Shown here piece after piece: positions 1 to 7,904 of a stretch of DNA of 16,270 bases. A model generated the notes under the pieces. It ran no database searches and had not been told where the DNA came from. It was given only the letters and a program-made list of their open reading frames with translations. A program made the position numbers and the translations under genes. Position 1 is the first letter of the stretch. Every line of letters begins with the position of its first letter. This DNA is from an uncultured Mycoplasmatota bacterium. GTDB taxonomy: Bacteria; Bacillota_I; Bacilli_A; RF39; UBA660. The stretch spans positions 1-16,270 of the forward strand of contig USGP01000022.1 in the NCBI GenBank assembly GCA_900554315.1. The letters run 5' to 3'.

Positions 1-236
1 TCTACCATTTTTCCTTGGTAAGTGTTTTTTAATAGTGTTTTTACAGCATCTTGTTTGGTTGGAAATATTTTTTTTAATAAGTATTGAAATGATGATAAGT
101 CTTCGTTTGGAGACAGTAATATTTGAACAAATTCTTTTTGATTTAAATTTATATTTTTACTTTCTAAGTATTGATATGTTTGATAAATACTTAGGATAAA
201 TAAAAGTATGAAGAAGATATATTTTTTCTTTTTCAT
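1..236 (-). CDS. spoIIP: Stage II sporulation protein P, N-terminal part (cut by window edge)
   Basis: The visible part encodes about 78 residues: a lysine-rich start, MKKKKYIFFILLFILSIYQ, forming one membrane anchor (about residues 6-19), then a hydrophilic segment. The C-terminal amidase domain lies outside the window, so the sequence alone cannot prove the family. The call rests on position directly after gpr on the same strand (36-base gap), the order I recall from Bacillus, and on the single N-terminal anchor. SpoIIP is a peptidoglycan amidase/endopeptidase that works with SpoIID and SpoIIM in the mother cell during engulfment. The ATG at 234-236 is preceded by GGTGAT. That ribosome binding site lies in a short hairpin (241-258). 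It could instead be another membrane-anchored protein. Confidence 0.65.
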   Translation of the reverse strand, partial: MKKKKYIFFILLFILSIYQTYQYLESKNINLNQKEFVQILLSPNEDLSSFQYLLKKIFPTKQDAVKTLLKNTYQGKMV

Positions 237-240
237 AATA

Positions 241-258
241 TCACCATTTTTATGGTAA
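241..258 (-). promoter_or_regulatory. Small hairpin over the spoIIP ribosome binding site
   Basis: On the minus strand TTACCAT pairs with ATGGTGA across an AAAA loop (seven pairs, one a G-U). The 3' arm contains the GGTGA of the spoIIP ribosome binding site. It could lower spoIIP translation relative to gpr on a shared transcript. The stem is short and AT-rich, so the effect is uncertain. Confidence 0.35.
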
Positions 259-272
259 CAAAGTATTATTTC

Positions 273-1289
273 TTAATTTGTCGGATTAAAGTGTTCGTGT
301 AAACTTTTATTGATAATATTACCTAGTAATAGTCCTAGTTTTTCTATTAAATAGTCAATTTCTTTTGGAGTTACTATCATATTTTGATTTACTGGTAATA
401 AGACTTCTAGAAGAAGAGATTTTAATTCTTCTTCTGTTAATAGCCCTACCATTCCTAATACGTCTTCTTTTTGTTCTTGAGATAGTTCTTTTGTTTCATC
501 TTGATAATTTCTATTTTGAATAGGAATTAATTTTAATTTTTCTTGATCTTTATTATTTAAAAGATAACTAATTTGTTTTAATAAAAGTTGCAAGGTATCT
601 TTTACAATTGTTGTTGCATCTACTACAGTTGGTACACCGATTGCGATTACGGGAATATTTAATGTGTTTTTACTAATTTCTAATCTATTGTTTCCTACTC
701 CACTTCCTGGAGCGATTCCTGATGAAGTCATTTGAATTGTTTTATTTAGTCTATCTAGAGAGTTGGATGCTAAAGCATCTATTACAATGATAAGATTGGG
801 ATTTACTTTTTCTTTTATTCCTTCTATTACATCTTTGGTTTCTATTCCGGTTTTTCCCGTTACACTTGGAGTAAGGCAAGAGACATTTCTATATCCTTCT
901 TCTACTTCTCCCATAGAAAATAAATGTCTTGTTACTAAAACTTGATCTATTGTTTTTGGTCCTAAAGCATCTGGTGTAGAGGAAGCATTTCCTAATCCTA
1001 TTACTAAAACACTATCTTCTTTTTTTATATTATATTCTTCTAGTAATCTTTTTAATCCTTGAATACCAAGGCTTTCTACTTCTTTAAAATTATCTTTATC
1101 GGTTATATCTTGAAAAGTAATTGTTTCATATAGTCCTTCTTTTTTGGTTGTTTTATTGTTTTTATCTATTTTTACTTCTTCTAGTTTGGCACTTTTTTCC
1201 TCTTTGATTACTTTACTATTATAGTTTTCTATTTCATCTATTACTAAGTCTGTTCTTATGTCTTTTTTACTTAAATCTATTGTATGCAT
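273..1289 (-). CDS. gpr: GPR germination protease (spore protease)
   Basis: GPR degrades the small acid-soluble proteins that coat spore DNA, during germination. It is made in the forespore as a zymogen and processes itself. The 338-residue protein matches the family along its length: an N-terminal IRTDL (11-15) at the position of the propeptide cleavage site, VLVIGLGN (94-101), TPDALGP (105-111), LVTRHLF (118-124), TGIET (147-151), IDALAS (170-175), PGSGVGNNR (194-202) and VIAIGVPTVVDA (214-225). The C-terminal part carries LGMVGLL and MIVTPKEID. Asp107 and Asp171 correspond to the two aspartates reported as catalytic in Bacillus GPR. The ATG has AGGTGAT six bases upstream of it counting from its end through the spacer. 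spoIIP follows after 36 bases without a terminator. rpsT is divergent, 101 bases away. Residues 22-50 are lysine/glutamate-rich and look poorly conserved. Confidence 0.96.
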   Translation of the reverse strand: MHTIDLSKKDIRTDLVIDEIENYNSKVIKEEKSAKLEEVKIDKNNKTTKKEGLYETITFQDITDKDNFKEVESLGIQGLKRLLEEYNIKKEDSVLVIGLGNASSTPDALGPKTIDQVLVTRHLFSMGEVEEGYRNVSCLTPSVTGKTGIETKDVIEGIKEKVNPNLIIVIDALASNSLDRLNKTIQMTSSGIAPGSGVGNNRLEISKNTLNIPVIAIGVPTVVDATTIVKDTLQLLLKQISYLLNNKDQEKLKLIPIQNRNYQDETKELSQEQKEDVLGMVGLLTEEELKSLLLEVLLPVNQNMIVTPKEIDYLIEKLGLLLGNIINKSLHEHFNPTN

Positions 1290-1331
1290 ATTATCACCTA
1301 TTTTTAATATTTACAAAACTAGAAAAAATAT

Positions 1332-1360
1332 TTGCTTTTTGTAGAATTATTTGGTAAAAT
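1332..1360 (+). promoter_or_regulatory. Vegetative promoter of rpsT
   Basis: TTGCTT (1332-1337) and TAAAAT (1355-1360) are separated by 17 bases, fitting a main sigma factor promoter. It lies 30 bases before the rpsT start. Confidence 0.65.
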
Positions 1361-1390
1361 TAATGTGTTTATAAAAAGTGAGGTGAAAAT

Positions 1391-1651
1391 ATGCCAAATA
1401 TAGCAAGTGCTAAAAAAAGAGTACGTTCAAACGCTAAAAAGACTACTGTAAATACTTTAGTAGTAGCAAGTATGAGAACTGCAGTTAAAAAATTCGAAAA
1501 AGAAGTAAAAGCAGGTAACAAAGAAGCAGCTAGCACTAATTACAATATCGCTATCCAAAGAGTTGACAAAGCTATGGCTAGTGGTAAGATTCATAAAAAC
1601 AAAGCTGCACGTTTAAAATCAAGATTAACAAAAATGAAAAATGCTATGTAA
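1391..1651 (+). CDS. rpsT: 30S ribosomal protein S20
   Basis: S20 is a primary 16S rRNA binding protein of the small ribosomal subunit. The 86-residue product has the usual length and features: start MPNIASAKKRVRSNAKK, a very basic helical body, and a C-terminal GKIHKNKAARLKSRLTK segment. The ATG follows GAGGTGA with good spacing. It has its own promoter and a strong terminator directly at the stop, so it is a single-gene transcript, divergent from gpr. Unlike its neighbours it uses G/C-ending codons fairly often (for example AAC, GCA, AGC), as expected for a highly expressed gene. Confidence 0.98.
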   Translation: MPNIASAKKRVRSNAKKTTVNTLVVASMRTAVKKFEKEVKAGNKEAASTNYNIAIQRVDKAMASGKIHKNKAARLKSRLTKMKNAM

Positions 1652-1678
1652 ATCAATCAATTCGTTGATTGATTTTTT
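1651..1678 (+). terminator. rpsT terminator
   Basis: A perfect 10-bp stem AATCAATCAA/TTGATTGATT closes a TTCG loop (1661-1664) and runs into a T stretch. The last base of the rpsT stop codon is the first base of the stem. Confidence 0.93.
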
Positions 1679-1679
1679 C

Positions 1680-1708
1680 TTTACTTTAAAATTTAATTGG
1701 GATAAAAT
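1680..1708 (+). promoter_or_regulatory. Probable promoter of the membrane transglutaminase-like gene
   Basis: TTTACT (1680-1685) and TAAAAT (1703-1708) with a 17-base spacer lie immediately after the rpsT terminator and 32 bases before the next ATG. Neither box is perfect. Confidence 0.5.
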
Positions 1709-1740
1709 TAAGATAACATAGATAAAATACTGGAGGTATT

Positions 1741-2658
1741 ATGAAAAAGAGTTTAATTATTTTGGGAGTTACCTTTATTATTATTGGAGTGTTGTTTTAT
1801 TATCAAGAAGATTTACAGAAATTTTATTATTCTGTTTTAAGAGATGTTACTGAAGATAAAATAAAAGTTGAAAAGAATCAATACTATAGAGATTATGATT
1901 TTGATTTTGTTCAGAATACAGATGATTTTGAACCTGATAATCAACAGGATTTATTAAATATTTTTTATACTGTGATTAATGCTGGTATGAGTGATTTTAC
2001 TTTTTATTGTCCGGATACTTATTCTAGTTGTATTAAAGATGTAGAAAAGTTAGCAAATAATCAAGATTTACTTTCTCATATTAATAATTTTGTACATCCT
2101 TTTAATGGTTTTAATCATGTAGAAACACAATATGATTCTTTAGGTAAAGTTATGATACATATTGATAAAAGTTATACGAAAAAACAGATTGAAGAAATTA
2201 CGGGAAAAGTAGATGAACTTTCTCGTCAATTAATTGTTTCTGGAGATAGTGATTGGGATAATATTCTTAGAGTTCATGATTATATTATAGAACATAGTGT
2301 TTATGATGAAGGAAGAAGCGATTATAATATCACTACTTATGATTCCGATTTGGCTTATGGTCCTTTGATTCAAGGATATGGTATCTGTGGTGGATATACG
2401 GATGCTATGGAGTTATTTTTAGAACGGATGGGAATTAAGAGTTTTAAAATATCTAGTGATCAACATGTATGGAATGCCGTTCATATCAATAAAGAGTGGC
2501 TACATTTGGATTTAACTTGGGATGATCCGGTTACAGAGGATGGTACTAATTTATTAGAACATAATTTCTTTTTGATTGATACTCCTACTCTTTTATCTAT
2601 TGAACAAACAGAACATTTATTTAATCAAGATATTTATTCCGAATTAAAAGAGGCCTAG
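1741..2658 (+). CDS. Membrane-anchored transglutaminase-like domain protein
   Basis: The 305-residue protein begins with KK and one hydrophobic segment (about 4-20), so it is probably anchored with the rest outside the cytoplasm. The C-terminal half carries a transglutaminase-like core: GYGICGGYTDAMELFL with Cys216, QHVWNAV with His242, and WLHLDLTWDD with Asp257, the usual order of a papain-like Cys-His-Asp triad. Such domains act as proteases, amidases or crosslinking enzymes. The substrate is unknown; a cell-surface protein or wall component is the natural guess. Residues 30-160 match nothing I recognise and contain two cysteines (90, 97). GGAGGT precedes the ATG at good spacing. The stop lies in the loop of the terminator shared with miaA. 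The domain call is firm; the physiological role is not. Confidence 0.85.
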   Translation: MKKSLIILGVTFIIIGVLFYYQEDLQKFYYSVLRDVTEDKIKVEKNQYYRDYDFDFVQNTDDFEPDNQQDLLNIFYTVINAGMSDFTFYCPDTYSSCIKDVEKLANNQDLLSHINNFVHPFNGFNHVETQYDSLGKVMIHIDKSYTKKQIEEITGKVDELSRQLIVSGDSDWDNILRVHDYIIEHSVYDEGRSDYNITTYDSDLAYGPLIQGYGICGGYTDAMELFLERMGIKSFKISSDQHVWNAVHINKEWLHLDLTWDDPVTEDGTNLLEHNFFLIDTPTLLSIEQTEHLFNQDIYSELKEA

Positions 2659-2673
2659 TTAGCCTCTTTTTTT
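2646..2673. terminator. Shared terminator between converging genes
   Basis: AAAAGAGGC (2646-2654) pairs with GCCTCTTTT (2662-2670) around a 7-base loop, followed by more T on the plus strand. The minus strand has a shorter T-run after the stem, so it is probably weaker for miaA. The palindrome CTAG (2655-2658) in the loop supplies the TAG stop of both genes. Confidence 0.88.
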
Positions 2674-3536
2674 ATGTCTTGATAAATTTTATCTATTGTA
2701 TTTTGAAAGTTGTTAAAGTCTACTTCATACCATGTTGTTGGAAATTGATGATTAAAGAATGTGTATTGTCTTTTAGCATAGTGTCTGGAATCTAATTTTA
2801 TTTGTTCTATTACTTCTTCTAGTTTTTTGTTATGAAATAAGTAATCATAAAATTCTTTATAACCAATTGCAGTATTTAATACTCTTGAGTCTTTGTATTC
2901 CTCTTTCAATCCGTTTATTTCGTCTAATAAACCTTCTTCTAGCATTTTATCAACTCTTTGATTAATTCGGTTATATACTATGTCTCTAGGGGCTGTAAGA
3001 CCTATTACTTGGATATTATAAAGACATTTATCTTTTTCATTTGTTACAGGTTCTTTATTTTCTAATTTGTTTAACATACGAACAAGCCTTTTTCTATTAT
3101 TTGGATGAATATCAATTTCTTTATTATGTTCTTTTATTCTTGTTAGTATTTCTTCATTAGATAAATCTTCATAGTTTTTATTTGTAGTTCCCTTAGTAAA
3201 TACATAGTTATATAGAGCAGCTTTTATATAAAGACCTGTTCCTCCTACAATAATGATTCGTTTGTGCTCTTTTTGAAATTCTTCTATTAGTTTTCTTACA
3301 TCTTGCTGATAGTCATAGACACTATATTCTTCGGTTGGTTCTTTGATATCAATTAGATAATGAGGCGCTTGTTTTTGTTCTTCTGGTGTTGGTTTGGCAC
3401 TTCCAATATTTAGTTTTTTATAGATGGATACTGAGTCTCCATTTATGATATTGGCATCTAACTTTTTAGCTAGCTCAATACTAAGTTTTGTCTTTCCTAC
3501 TCCGGTCGGTCCTACAATTACGATGATAGGTTCCAT
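2655..3536 (-). CDS. miaA: tRNA dimethylallyltransferase MiaA
   Basis: MiaA transfers a dimethylallyl group to N6 of adenosine 37 in tRNAs that read UNN codons. The 293-residue protein has the P-loop GPTGVGKT (9-16), the substrate segment GDSVSIYKKLNIGSAKP (33-49), GGTGLYIKA (98-106), a mid-region NNRKRLVRMLNKLE, and the C-terminal RHYAKRQYTFF typical of the family. Length is normal. The ATG at 3534-3536 is preceded by AGGTGAT, which overlaps the mutL stop region, so translation may be coupled to mutL. It is the last gene of the probable uvrC-pilin-mutL-miaA transcript. mutL-miaA adjacency is common in bacteria. Confidence 0.96.
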   Translation of the reverse strand: MEPIIVIVGPTGVGKTKLSIELAKKLDANIINGDSVSIYKKLNIGSAKPTPEEQKQAPHYLIDIKEPTEEYSVYDYQQDVRKLIEEFQKEHKRIIIVGGTGLYIKAALYNYVFTKGTTNKNYEDLSNEEILTRIKEHNKEIDIHPNNRKRLVRMLNKLENKEPVTNEKDKCLYNIQVIGLTAPRDIVYNRINQRVDKMLEEGLLDEINGLKEEYKDSRVLNTAIGYKEFYDYLFHNKKLEEVIEQIKLDSRHYAKRQYTFFNHQFPTTWYEVDFNNFQNTIDKIYQDIKKEAN

Positions 3537-3544
3537 CTTATCAC

Positions 3545-5353
3545 CTAACTTTCTGCACGTTTAAATAGTTTTTCTAATTCATATTTGGTATATGTAATAA
3601 TTGTTGGTCTTCCATGGGGACAAGTAAATGGATTGTCACAGTATCTTAGATTGTCTAATAACCAAACTTGATCCTCATAAGAAATATAGTCGTTGGCTTT
3701 AATTGACATTCTGCAGGCAATCGTTGCAGCCATTCTCCAGACAAATTGATCAAAGTCAAAGTTTTCTTTGCTGGCAATAATGTCGATTACTTTACGGATA
3801 GATTCTTCAGCAATATCATCTGGTATCCAGCTTGGATAACTTCTAATAATAATGGTATTGTCGCCAAATTCTTCCGCAATAAAACCACAATCTTTTAAAA
3901 TATCAAAATGTGTTTTTACAATAAGATATTCATTTTTTGGTAGTTCAATTCTAATAGGAATTAATAAGTCTACAGGTTGTTTTTTCTCTCTAAGTGATTT
4001 TAATACTTTTTCATAATTAATTCTTTCTGCTGCAGCATGTTGATCAATGATATACATTCCATCTTCGTTTTCAGCAATAATATACGTTAAATAGACAACA
4101 CCTCTCGGTATCATTGGTTTGATTCTAGCAATCTTTTGTTGTTCTTTTGCCTCTTCTTCCAACTCTTCTTTGGTATCTTCTATGACTTCTTCTGGTTGTT
4201 GTTCTTTTTCTTCTTGTGGAGGTCTATCAGCAATGGTAAAATCTAATGTTTGTTCTTCATAAGTTGGTTTTGGTATTTCTACTTTTTCTTCATTATGAAA
4301 AGCTTGATATAGTGGAATGGTTGTCTCTCTTAAGCCCTCTTCCGTTCTTGTTCCAATGTCTGGAATTAAGGTTAGTTGTTCTAGGTGTTTGGTAATTTCT
4401 TCATAGACTAATTCTTTTAGAGTATCCATCTTAGAAAATTTGATATCCATTTTAGTTGGATGAATATTAATATCTATTAGGATTGGATCCACATCGATAT
4501 TTAAGACAATGATTGGAAATTTATCTTTTGGTATATAAGTATGATAAGCATCAGTAATTACTTTGTTTAATTCATTGTTTTTGATTACTCTACCATTTAC
4601 TAAAGTAGTGATAGAATTTCTATTACTTTTTTGCATTTCTGGATAAGAGATATATCCATGAATATAATAGTCATCGTTTTCTGCTTCTACTTCTACCATT
4701 TTTTTTGTTACTTCAGCCCCGTATATTTTATAGATTACTTTTCTTAAATCTCCATTACCGTCTGTATCAAGTAATACTTTTCCATTATTTATCAAAGTAA
4801 ATTTTATATTGGGATAAGATAGTGCCATTTTGTTGACATAGTCTGTAATATTGGCCAGTTCTACATATAAATTTTTTAAATATTTTAATCGTACTGGTGT
4901 ATTATAGAATAAATCTTTTACTGTGATGGTGGTTCCTTGTTGTAAATCACTTTCTTCTACATGCATATCTTTTCCACCAGATAACGTTAGATAAGTTCCG
5001 ACTTCTCCATTTGAAGTTTTTAATTCCACATTAGATACAGAAGCAATGGATGGAAGAGCCTCACCTCGAAAGCCTAATGACTCAATATTAAATAGGTCAT
5101 CTAAGTTTTTTAGTTTGGAAGTGGCATGTCTAGAAAAAGCTAATTTGGCATCTTCTCTATCCATTCCTATTCCATTGTCTGTTACTTTTACTTCTTTTAC
5201 TCCTGAATCAATTAATTCTATTTTTATTTCATCACTTTTGGCATCAATAGAATTTTCTACTAGCTCTTTTACGACATTCATTGTTTTTTCTACAACCTCT
5301 CCAGCCGCAATCTTATTGGCTAGTACTTCATCCATTACTTGTATTTTACTCAT
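3545..5353 (-). CDS. mutL: DNA mismatch repair protein MutL (endonuclease type)
   Basis: MutL couples mismatch recognition by MutS to strand incision. The N-terminal GHKL ATPase is clear: VVKELVENSIDA (27-38; Glu30 and Asn34 are the catalytic and Mg-binding positions), DNGIGM (59-64), FSRHATSK (73-80), GFRGEALPSIASVS (94-107). The central transducer domain has LVNGRVI and INIHPTK. An acidic linker, about 352-405, separates it from the dimerisation domain. That domain carries the metal-binding endonuclease motif DQHAAAERINYE (437-448), matching DQHA(X)2E(X)4E, plus ACRMSIKAND (546-555) and CPHGRPT (578-584). It is therefore the nicking type, as in Bacillus, and not the E. coli type. The ATG has AGGAAGTGA upstream, overlapping the preceding stop. 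mutS, the usual neighbour, is not in the window. Confidence 0.97.
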   Translation of the reverse strand: MSKIQVMDEVLANKIAAGEVVEKTMNVVKELVENSIDAKSDEIKIELIDSGVKEVKVTDNGIGMDREDAKLAFSRHATSKLKNLDDLFNIESLGFRGEALPSIASVSNVELKTSNGEVGTYLTLSGGKDMHVEESDLQQGTTITVKDLFYNTPVRLKYLKNLYVELANITDYVNKMALSYPNIKFTLINNGKVLLDTDGNGDLRKVIYKIYGAEVTKKMVEVEAENDDYYIHGYISYPEMQKSNRNSITTLVNGRVIKNNELNKVITDAYHTYIPKDKFPIIVLNIDVDPILIDINIHPTKMDIKFSKMDTLKELVYEEITKHLEQLTLIPDIGTRTEEGLRETTIPLYQAFHNEEKVEIPKPTYEEQTLDFTIADRPPQEEKEQQPEEVIEDTKEELEEEAKEQQKIARIKPMIPRGVVYLTYIIAENEDGMYIIDQHAAAERINYEKVLKSLREKKQPVDLLIPIRIELPKNEYLIVKTHFDILKDCGFIAEEFGDNTIIIRSYPSWIPDDIAEESIRKVIDIIASKENFDFDQFVWRMAATIACRMSIKANDYISYEDQVWLLDNLRYCDNPFTCPHGRPTIITYTKYELEKLFKRAES

Positions 5354-5363
5354 ATGTCACTTC

Positions 5364-5780
5364 CTATTCTTTTGGGAATTTGTATGTTTTATCGTGGTCT
5401 CCTGCACAATCTACATATACTGTATATTGATAGTCATTTAATCCTCCAGTAGATCCAGATGGATTTGATACTGTTACATTGCCTTTACAGGTAGTTGTTG
5501 TGTTATATGGATCAGATGGTATATCGATTCTTTGATCTTCATATAGCGTATCAATGCCAACCGTTCTTTTTTCTCCTTCATTTAATAATAAGTTCTCATC
5601 CATCCAGTACATGACAGCACCATCATAGGCAGTTGATGCTATTTGGTCCATTGCTTGTTGTCTAGAATTTGTTAAATATAGCATAACAGCTCCTGCTGCA
5701 ACTGCCATGACAATTCCTAATATTGTGATTACTGCAAGTAATTCAACCAATGTAAACCCCTTTTTGTTTAGTCTTTTCAT
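5364..5780 (-). CDS. Type IV pilin-like / competence pseudopilin
   Basis: The N-terminus is a class III signal: a short leader MKRLNKKG, then FTLVELLAVITILGIV. Prepilin peptidase would cut after Gly8, leaving Phe1 and Glu5 of the mature protein. One hydrophobic helix follows (about 9-35). The small C-terminal domain has two cysteines (98, 125) that could form the disulphide loop common in pilins. It resembles ComGC/PulG-type major pseudopilins, but the C-terminal domain is not one I can assign. I start at the ATG at 5778-5780 (138 residues). The GTG nine bases upstream is part of the ribosome binding site GGGTGAG. It lies 27 bases after uvrC and 10 before mutL with no terminator, so it is probably co-transcribed with repair genes. 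No other pilus assembly gene is nearby. Confidence 0.85.
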   Translation of the reverse strand: MKRLNKKGFTLVELLAVITILGIVMAVAAGAVMLYLTNSRQQAMDQIASTAYDGAVMYWMDENLLLNEGEKRTVGIDTLYEDQRIDIPSDPYNTTTTCKGNVTVSNPSGSTGGLNDYQYTVYVDCAGDHDKTYKFPKE

Positions 5781-5807
5781 TATACTCACCCTTTCTCATT
5801 CATTATA

Positions 5808-7571
5808 CTACATATCTTTTAAATAGTTAGCTAAAGTTTCAGCAACATCTTTATTAACTACTTCTGATAATTCTTCTACACTTGCTTCTTTTAATTTTTT
5901 TAGAGAACCAAAACGTTTTAATAATTCTTTTTGTCTTACTTCTCCAACTCCTGGTACCACATCTAATACACTAGAAAGTAATCCCTTAGCTTTTATATTT
6001 CTGTGATAAGTAATTGCATATCTATGTACTTCGTCTTGGATTCTTGTGAAAAATAAGAATAAATTAGAGTCTTTTGGAACATCTAATATTTCATATTTAT
6101 CATTCATAATATAACTTGTTCTATGATTATCATCTTTTACTAGACCTATAATTGGAATATGTAGACCTAAAGAATCTATGATTTCTTTTGCAACACTGAT
6201 TTGTAATTTACCTCCATCCATAACAATTAAGTCTGGTTTTTGAAGATTATCCATTAATACTTTAAAATATCTTCTGTATAAGACTTCTTTCATAGCGCTC
6301 AAATCATCTTTTACATCAGTTGATATTTTAAATTTGCGATATTCATTTTTTAATGGTAAAAAGTCTTCAAATACAACCATTCCTCCTACATAGAATGTTC
6401 CAAATAAGTGAGAGTTATCGAAAGATTCCATTCTAGATACCTGATCTAAATGAAGTAGTTGTTTTAACTCTTCTATTGCCTCTAGGCGAAGATTGTCATC
6501 TTTCTTTAGCGTTTCTTCTTGTAAATCTAATTGTTCTTTGGCATTTTCTTTTGCTAAATCTAATAATTTTTTAATTTTTCCTTTTTGTGGAGTTGATGTT
6601 TTAATATTAAAATATTCACTAATTAGTTCATCATTTAATTCTGGTGGTAATAATAATTCTTTTGGTAAAACCCCAGACTTTTCATAAAACTTGATAATGT
6701 ATTCTGTTACTTCTTCCTCTGGATCTATCATTGTTTGAATAATCTCATTGTGTCTACCAAATAATAGTCCATCTCTAATAAAGAAGATTTCAATAGATAA
6801 ATAGTTTTCATCTTTATAATAATTTACTAAATCAAACTGATAACCTTTATTTAAATCAATCTTTTGTTTTCTTAAGGTAATATCAATATCTTCTAACATT
6901 GTTTTTAATTCTAAAGCTCTTTCATAGTTCATAGCATCACTTGCCTTTTGCATTTCTTTTTTGATTTTTTCTACGATTTCTTTAGAATCTCCTTTTAAAA
7001 ACGAGATAATTTCTTTTTTCATTTGATTAATCGTCTCTTCTGGTATTTCTTTGACACAATATCCAAGACATTCATTAATATGATAATAAAGACAAAGTTC
7101 TTTTTTTAATTTATCACACTTTCTTAATGGATAGATTCTATTAATCATTTCTACTGTTTTTCTAGCAGCTGCTACATTGGGATAAGGTCCATATAGATGA
7201 TCTTTTGTTTTCTTTCTTTTGGCATTTCTTACAATTTTTAGTCTAGGATATTTTTCATTGGTAAGTTCAATATAAGGATATGTTTTGTCATCCTTTAACA
7301 AAATATTGTATTTTGGATCATATTTTTTAATTAAAGTAATTTCTAGGATTAAACTTTCTAGTTCACTAGAAGTTACGATATATTCAAAATCATCAATATC
7401 TTCTACTAACATCCTAGTCTTTCCTGTTACTGTTCCAGTAAAATAACTTTTCAATCTATTTTTTAAGTTTTTGGCTTTTCCAACGTAGATAATTACTCCA
7501 TCTTTATTCTTCATTTGATAACTACCAGGTTTTGTTGGAACTAAAGCTAATTTTTCTTTAAAGTTTTTCAT
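5808..7571 (-). CDS. uvrC: UvrABC excinuclease subunit C
   Basis: UvrC makes both incisions around a lesion in nucleotide excision repair. The 587-residue protein has an N-terminal GIY-YIG nuclease (PGSYQM at 15-20, IIYVGKAKNLKNR at 27-39), and four cysteines Cys152, Cys160, Cys168 and Cys172 at the place where E. coli UvrC binds an iron-sulphur cluster. A UvrB-binding UVR segment lies near 199-234. The RNase H-like nuclease has Asp385 (SFDNSHLFGT), Asp452 (IVMDGGKLQ) and His516 (DEVHRYA). A C-terminal helix-hairpin-helix contains VPGVGEVRQKELLKRFGS. Length is normal. GGTGATGAG precedes the ATG. It is the first gene of a likely uvrC-pilin-mutL-miaA transcript. I see no LexA box in its promoter. 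Confidence 0.97.
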   Translation of the reverse strand: MKNFKEKLALVPTKPGSYQMKNKDGVIIYVGKAKNLKNRLKSYFTGTVTGKTRMLVEDIDDFEYIVTSSELESLILEITLIKKYDPKYNILLKDDKTYPYIELTNEKYPRLKIVRNAKRKKTKDHLYGPYPNVAAARKTVEMINRIYPLRKCDKLKKELCLYYHINECLGYCVKEIPEETINQMKKEIISFLKGDSKEIVEKIKKEMQKASDAMNYERALELKTMLEDIDITLRKQKIDLNKGYQFDLVNYYKDENYLSIEIFFIRDGLLFGRHNEIIQTMIDPEEEVTEYIIKFYEKSGVLPKELLLPPELNDELISEYFNIKTSTPQKGKIKKLLDLAKENAKEQLDLQEETLKKDDNLRLEAIEELKQLLHLDQVSRMESFDNSHLFGTFYVGGMVVFEDFLPLKNEYRKFKISTDVKDDLSAMKEVLYRRYFKVLMDNLQKPDLIVMDGGKLQISVAKEIIDSLGLHIPIIGLVKDDNHRTSYIMNDKYEILDVPKDSNLFLFFTRIQDEVHRYAITYHRNIKAKGLLSSVLDVVPGVGEVRQKELLKRFGSLKKLKEASVEELSEVVNKDVAETLANYLKDM

Positions 7572-7596
7572 CTCATCACCAACAATTCTACTCTTT

Positions 7597-7625
7597 ATTA
7601 TACCTTATTTTTTGCAAAATAAAAA
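7597..7625 (-). promoter_or_regulatory. Promoter of uvrC
   Basis: TATAAT (reverse complement of 7597-7602) is preceded by a 17-base spacer and TTTTTA (7620-7625). The -35 box is poor and falls in the T-run of the yneF terminator. Confidence 0.6.
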
Positions 7626-7643
7626 GAAGATTTCTCTTCTCTT
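7621..7643 (-). terminator. yneF terminator
   Basis: On the minus strand a stem (AGAAGA/TCTTCT extended by a G-U and two A-U pairs) closes a GAAA loop and runs into TTTTTATTTT. It touches the yneF stop at 7642-7644. Confidence 0.75.
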
Positions 7644-7851
7644 ATTGATATTTTTGCATTGCTTTCATCATTTGATTAATTTGCTTTTGATTTGGTTTTC
7701 TACCCATTTGCATCATTAATCCTTTTAACATTTCCTCTGTAATAGGAGGATTTTCTTTTAAGTATTTTTTCATTAATTTTCTAGCAACAACGACTCCAAT
7801 AACTAAGCCGATAATTAATCCTAATAATACCATTAAAATATCGTGTAACAT
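7642..7851 (-). CDS. yneF: YneF family (UPF0154) small membrane protein
   Basis: A 69-residue protein with one N-terminal membrane segment (about 4-24, ILMVLLGLIIGLVIGVVVA), then a basic KLMKKYLKENPPI segment and a tail rich in Met and Gln (EEMLKGLMMQMGRKPNQKQI). This is the full pattern of the UPF0154/YneF family, whose function is unknown to me. AAGGAGATG precedes the ATG. It follows sirA on the same strand after 53 bases. A weak promoter-like pair lies in that gap (TTGTAG at 7898-7903 and TAAAAT at 7875-7880 on the minus strand, 17 apart), so separate expression is possible. The tkt-sirA-yneF order matches what I recall from Bacillus. Confidence 0.92.
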   Translation of the reverse strand: MLHDILMVLLGLIIGLVIGVVVARKLMKKYLKENPPITEEMLKGLMMQMGRKPNQKQINQMMKAMQKYQ

Positions 7852-7904
7852 CTTTTCATCTCCTTACTACTATTATTTTACTAGATATTTTCTTATTCTA
7901 CAAG

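Noticed and set aside
1296..1340. Candidate forespore sigma promoter for gpr (CAAATA, 17 bases, AATATTA on the minus strand)
   Set aside because: Both boxes deviate from consensus and the transcript would start almost at the ribosome binding site. In such AT-rich DNA this match is not convincing.
5046..5441. Plus-strand open frame of 131 codons opposite the mutL 5' end
   Set aside because: It is the mirror of the conserved ATPase region, rich in Ser/Phe/Ile as expected for antisense of AT-rich coding DNA.
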